From positions 1-24,669 of the forward strand of contig CAYNBZ010000034.1 in NCBI GenBank assembly GCA_964395975.1: DNA of 24,669 nt, in the 5' to 3' direction. The translations under genes and the position numbers were made by a program. Of this stretch, positions 22,448 to 24,669 are shown one piece after another; position 1 is the stretch's first letter; each line of letters opens with the position of its first letter. Source of the DNA: Avimuribaculum sp964395975 (lineage in GTDB: Bacteria > Bacteroidota > Bacteroidia > Bacteroidales > Muribaculaceae). The notes beneath the pieces were generated by a model, which saw only the letters and a list, made by a program, of their open reading frames with translations, searched no databases and was not told the origin of the DNA.

Positions 22448-24481
22448 ATGAACAAATTTTTAATTTCAACAGTAGCTATGGCCATAGCAATGTCAAGTTG
22501 CAGCGAGCAAAAGGCTAATGAAGAGACCCCGTTTGAATACAGTGTCGATAAGTTTGCCGACATAGAGGTGCTGCGTTATCGTGTGCCCGGGTTTGAAGAC
22601 TTGTCGCTAAAACAAAAAGAACTTGTTTATTATTTAAGTGAGGCAGCACTCGTAGGGCGCGACATTCTGTTTGACCAGAATGGAAAGTATAATCTTGCAA
22701 TACGTAAGACACTTGAAGGAATCTACACTAATTATGCCGGTGACAAGGCTTCTCCAGATTATAAGGGATTTGAGGAGTATTTAAAACAAGTGTGGTTTGC
22801 CAATGGTATCCATCATCATTATTCAATGGATAAATTTACTCCCAATTTCAGTAAAGAATTTTTTGCCGAACAGGTAAAAGCTGTTCCCGCTGAGCAGTTG
22901 CCTCTTGCCGAAGGGCAAACAGTGGAACAATTGATAGAAGAACTAACTCCCGTTATTTTCGAACCGTCGGTTCTTGCCAAGCGTGTTAATCAGGCTGCCG
23001 GTGTTGATCTGATAACAACTTCTGCCAATAATTATTATGACGGCGTAAATCAAAAAGAAGTTGAGAACTTTTATGCCAAAATGAAAGTCCCTGGTGATAC
23101 CATGCCTATATCCTATGGACTTAATTCGAAACTTGTCAAGAAAAACGGCAAAATATACGAAGACGTATATAAGGTTGGCGGTCTTTATTCACCTGCCATC
23201 GAAAAAATTGTATATTGGCTTGAAAAGGCTGCAACGGTTGCCGAAACCGAGGGGATGAAGACGTATATTGACACTCTCATCGAATATTATAAGACCGGTG
23301 ACTTGAAATTGTATGACGAATATTCGATACAATGGGTAGAAGAAACCGGCAGTTCTACCGATTTTATAAATGGTTTTATCGAGTCGTATGGAGATCCTCT
23401 CGGGCTCAAGGGCTCATGGGAAGCTATGGTAAACTTCCGTAATCCCGAGGCTTCACATCGTACAAACGTGATAAGTGAAAATGCCCAATGGTTTGAGGAT
23501 AATTCTCCGGTAAACGATAAATATAAGAAACCTGAGGTTAAAGGAGTTTCTGCAAAAGTTATCACAACAGCAATACTTGGTGGTGATTGCTATCCGGCTA
23601 CTCCCATTGGTATCAATCTGCCCAATGCCAATTGGATTAGAGCTGCCCACGGATCAAAGTCGGTGACACTTGAAAACATAACGGATGCATACAATAAGGC
23701 AGCCGAAGGCAATGGATTCAATGAAGAGTTTGCCTATTCACAAGAAGAAATTGACTTGATGAAGAATTATCTTGAACTTGCCGACAATTTGCATACAGAT
23801 TTGCATGAATGTCTGGGTCATGCTTCGGGGCAGTTAATGCCGGGAGTACATGATGATGCGTTGAAAGAACATGGCTCAACTCTCGAAGAAGCTCGTGCCG
23901 ACCTGTTTGCGTTATACTATCTTGCCGACCCAAAATTAATTGAAATTGGTGTAGTGGAGAATTCGGACACTTATAAGGCCGAATACTATAAGTATGTCAT
24001 GAATGGACTTATGACACAGCTCACTCGCATAGAGCCGGGTAAAGATATTGAAGAAGCACACATGCGCAACCGTCACCTTATATGTCAATGGGCATACGAG
24101 CAAGGCAAGGCCGACAATGTAATAGAATATGTTACTCGTGATGGCAAAACATACCTGAAGATAAACGACTATGAAAAACTTCGTGGTTTGTTTGGCAAAT
24201 TACTTGGCGAAATTCAACGCATAAAATCGGAGGGGGATTATGCTGCCGGACGTGACCTTGTTGAAAAATATGCAGTTACATTCGATCCAAAATTGCATGA
24301 AGAAATACTTGACCGCTATGCAAAATTGAATATCGCCCCATATAAAGGATTTGTTAATCCTGTTTATACGCTTGTGACTGATGAAACGGGCAATGTTACT
24401 GATGTTAAAATAGATTATTCGGAAAATTACATCGAACAAATGTTGCGCTATTCTCGTGACTATGCAACGCTTGTAAAGTAG
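22448..24481 (+). CDS. Dipeptidyl peptidase III (M49), predicted lipoprotein
   Basis: A zinc exopeptidase that removes dipeptides from the N terminus of short peptides. The M49 motif HECLGH (462-467 when counted from the upstream ATG at 22421) and the second motif EEARAD (489-494) are intact. I place the start at the ATG at 22448 because it yields a signal peptide, MNKFLISTVAMAIAMSS, directly before a lipobox-like Cys (AMSSC). That makes it 677 aa and close to the known Bacteroides enzyme in size. The upstream ATG at 22421 overlaps the methyltransferase stop by 11 nt and adds nine polar residues (686 aa). The mature protein should be anchored in the cell envelope. It ends the dxr unit and is followed by a strong hairpin. 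Confidence 0.93.
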   Translation: MNKFLISTVAMAIAMSSCSEQKANEETPFEYSVDKFADIEVLRYRVPGFEDLSLKQKELVYYLSEAALVGRDILFDQNGKYNLAIRKTLEGIYTNYAGDKASPDYKGFEEYLKQVWFANGIHHHYSMDKFTPNFSKEFFAEQVKAVPAEQLPLAEGQTVEQLIEELTPVIFEPSVLAKRVNQAAGVDLITTSANNYYDGVNQKEVENFYAKMKVPGDTMPISYGLNSKLVKKNGKIYEDVYKVGGLYSPAIEKIVYWLEKAATVAETEGMKTYIDTLIEYYKTGDLKLYDEYSIQWVEETGSSTDFINGFIESYGDPLGLKGSWEAMVNFRNPEASHRTNVISENAQWFEDNSPVNDKYKKPEVKGVSAKVITTAILGGDCYPATPIGINLPNANWIRAAHGSKSVTLENITDAYNKAAEGNGFNEEFAYSQEEIDLMKNYLELADNLHTDLHECLGHASGQLMPGVHDDALKEHGSTLEEARADLFALYYLADPKLIEIGVVENSDTYKAEYYKYVMNGLMTQLTRIEPGKDIEEAHMRNRHLICQWAYEQGKADNVIEYVTRDGKTYLKINDYEKLRGLFGKLLGEIQRIKSEGDYAAGRDLVEKYAVTFDPKLHEEILDRYAKLNIAPYKGFVNPVYTLVTDETGNVTDVKIDYSENYIEQMLRYSRDYATLVK

Positions 24482-24524
24482 CAATACGTTTATACACATA
24501 CAACAAATTTATATATTCTAATGA

Positions 24525-24559
24525 TAAAGGCACGGACAAACGCGTTGTCCGTGCCTTTA
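24525..24559. terminator. Strong bidirectional hairpin
   Basis: A 15-bp perfect stem, TAAAGGCACGGACAA (24525-24539) with TTGTCCGTGCCTTTA (24545-24559), loop ACGCG. It lies between the DPP III stop and the convergent partial gene at the right edge. T residues at the end of each arm, but short tracts beyond, on both strands; it should end both transcripts. Confidence 0.85.
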
Positions 24560-24595
24560 ATCTTATCGGTTGCGGGCCGTGGCTCGCGCATCGGC

Positions 24596-24669
24596 TTACA
24601 GCAGCTTCTGTGCACGTTCCAGTGCCACGTTGATGTTGGGGCAGATGTTTTCTTCGCCCAGCAGCGTGT
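24596..24669 (-). CDS. 3' end of an unidentified gene (partial)
   Basis: The minus strand reads open from the window edge to a TAA at 24598-24596, giving 23 C-terminal residues ending NVALERAQKLL, with GEENICPNIN before them. I do not recognise the family. Codon use is GC-rich (CTG, GGC, AAC, ATC, GTG), unlike the rest of the window, which supports a coding, possibly highly expressed, gene. The convergent hairpin at 24525-24559 sits 37 bp beyond its stop, as expected of a gene end. Confidence 0.6.
   Translation of the reverse strand, partial: TLLGEENICPNINVALERAQKLL

Overview
The window looks like a chromosomal housekeeping segment from a Bacteroidota bacterium, most likely order Bacteroidales and perhaps Muribaculaceae-like (the family is a guess). 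The evidence is the Bacteroidota-restricted DUF4290 and DUF5063 genes, many upstream boxes of the Bacteroides type (-33 TTTG, about 20 bp, -7 TAnnTTTG), little Shine-Dalgarno signal, generally AT-rich DNA, a MurA with Asp in place of the catalytic Cys, and a lipoprotein form of dipeptidyl peptidase III. No rRNA, tRNA, CRISPR array, transposase or phage gene was seen.

Layout, left to right. (1) 1-1506: AT-rich DNA around one leftward gene for an unrecognised 218-aa protein. (2) 1507-3755: rightward endonuclease IV (nfo) and an SLC45-like sugar transporter, closed by a strong terminator shared with the next, convergent gene. (3) 3811-5073: a leftward XRE-type regulator preceded by an unusual ladder of promoter boxes spaced exactly 28 bp apart and an 8-bp-arm palindrome, then about 500 bp of AT-rich DNA without a gene. 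(4) 5074-6741: a rightward MFSD1-like transporter, followed by two terminator hairpins. (5) 12661-6932, leftward: yicC, gmk, nadD, DUF5063, M18 aminopeptidase, phosphosugar mutase. The first five are nearly contiguous; the mutase has its own well-formed promoter set inside an inverted repeat. (6) 12750-18536, rightward: tsaB, DUF4290, murA, rimM, a small acidic protein, an OmpA-like envelope protein and proS, ended by a long hairpin. (7) 18678-24481, rightward: dxr, rseP, an RlmI-like 23S rRNA methyltransferase and dipeptidyl peptidase III, ended by a 15-bp hairpin. (8) The right edge holds the 3' end of a leftward gene with markedly higher GC.

How the genes work together: the two central blocks supply translation and RNA functions (TsaB for t6A, RimM, ProS, RlmI-like enzyme, YicC RNase), nucleotide and cofactor supply (Gmk, NadD), envelope building (MurA, OmpA-like protein, RseP), isoprenoid precursors (Dxr), sugar-phosphate interconversion and peptide breakdown (M18, DPP III). 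I see no clear defence system, secondary-metabolite cluster or other complete undescribed system. The best leads are regulatory DNA (the promoter ladder upstream of the XRE gene and the inverted repeat around the mutase promoter) and a few proteins with non-standard features.
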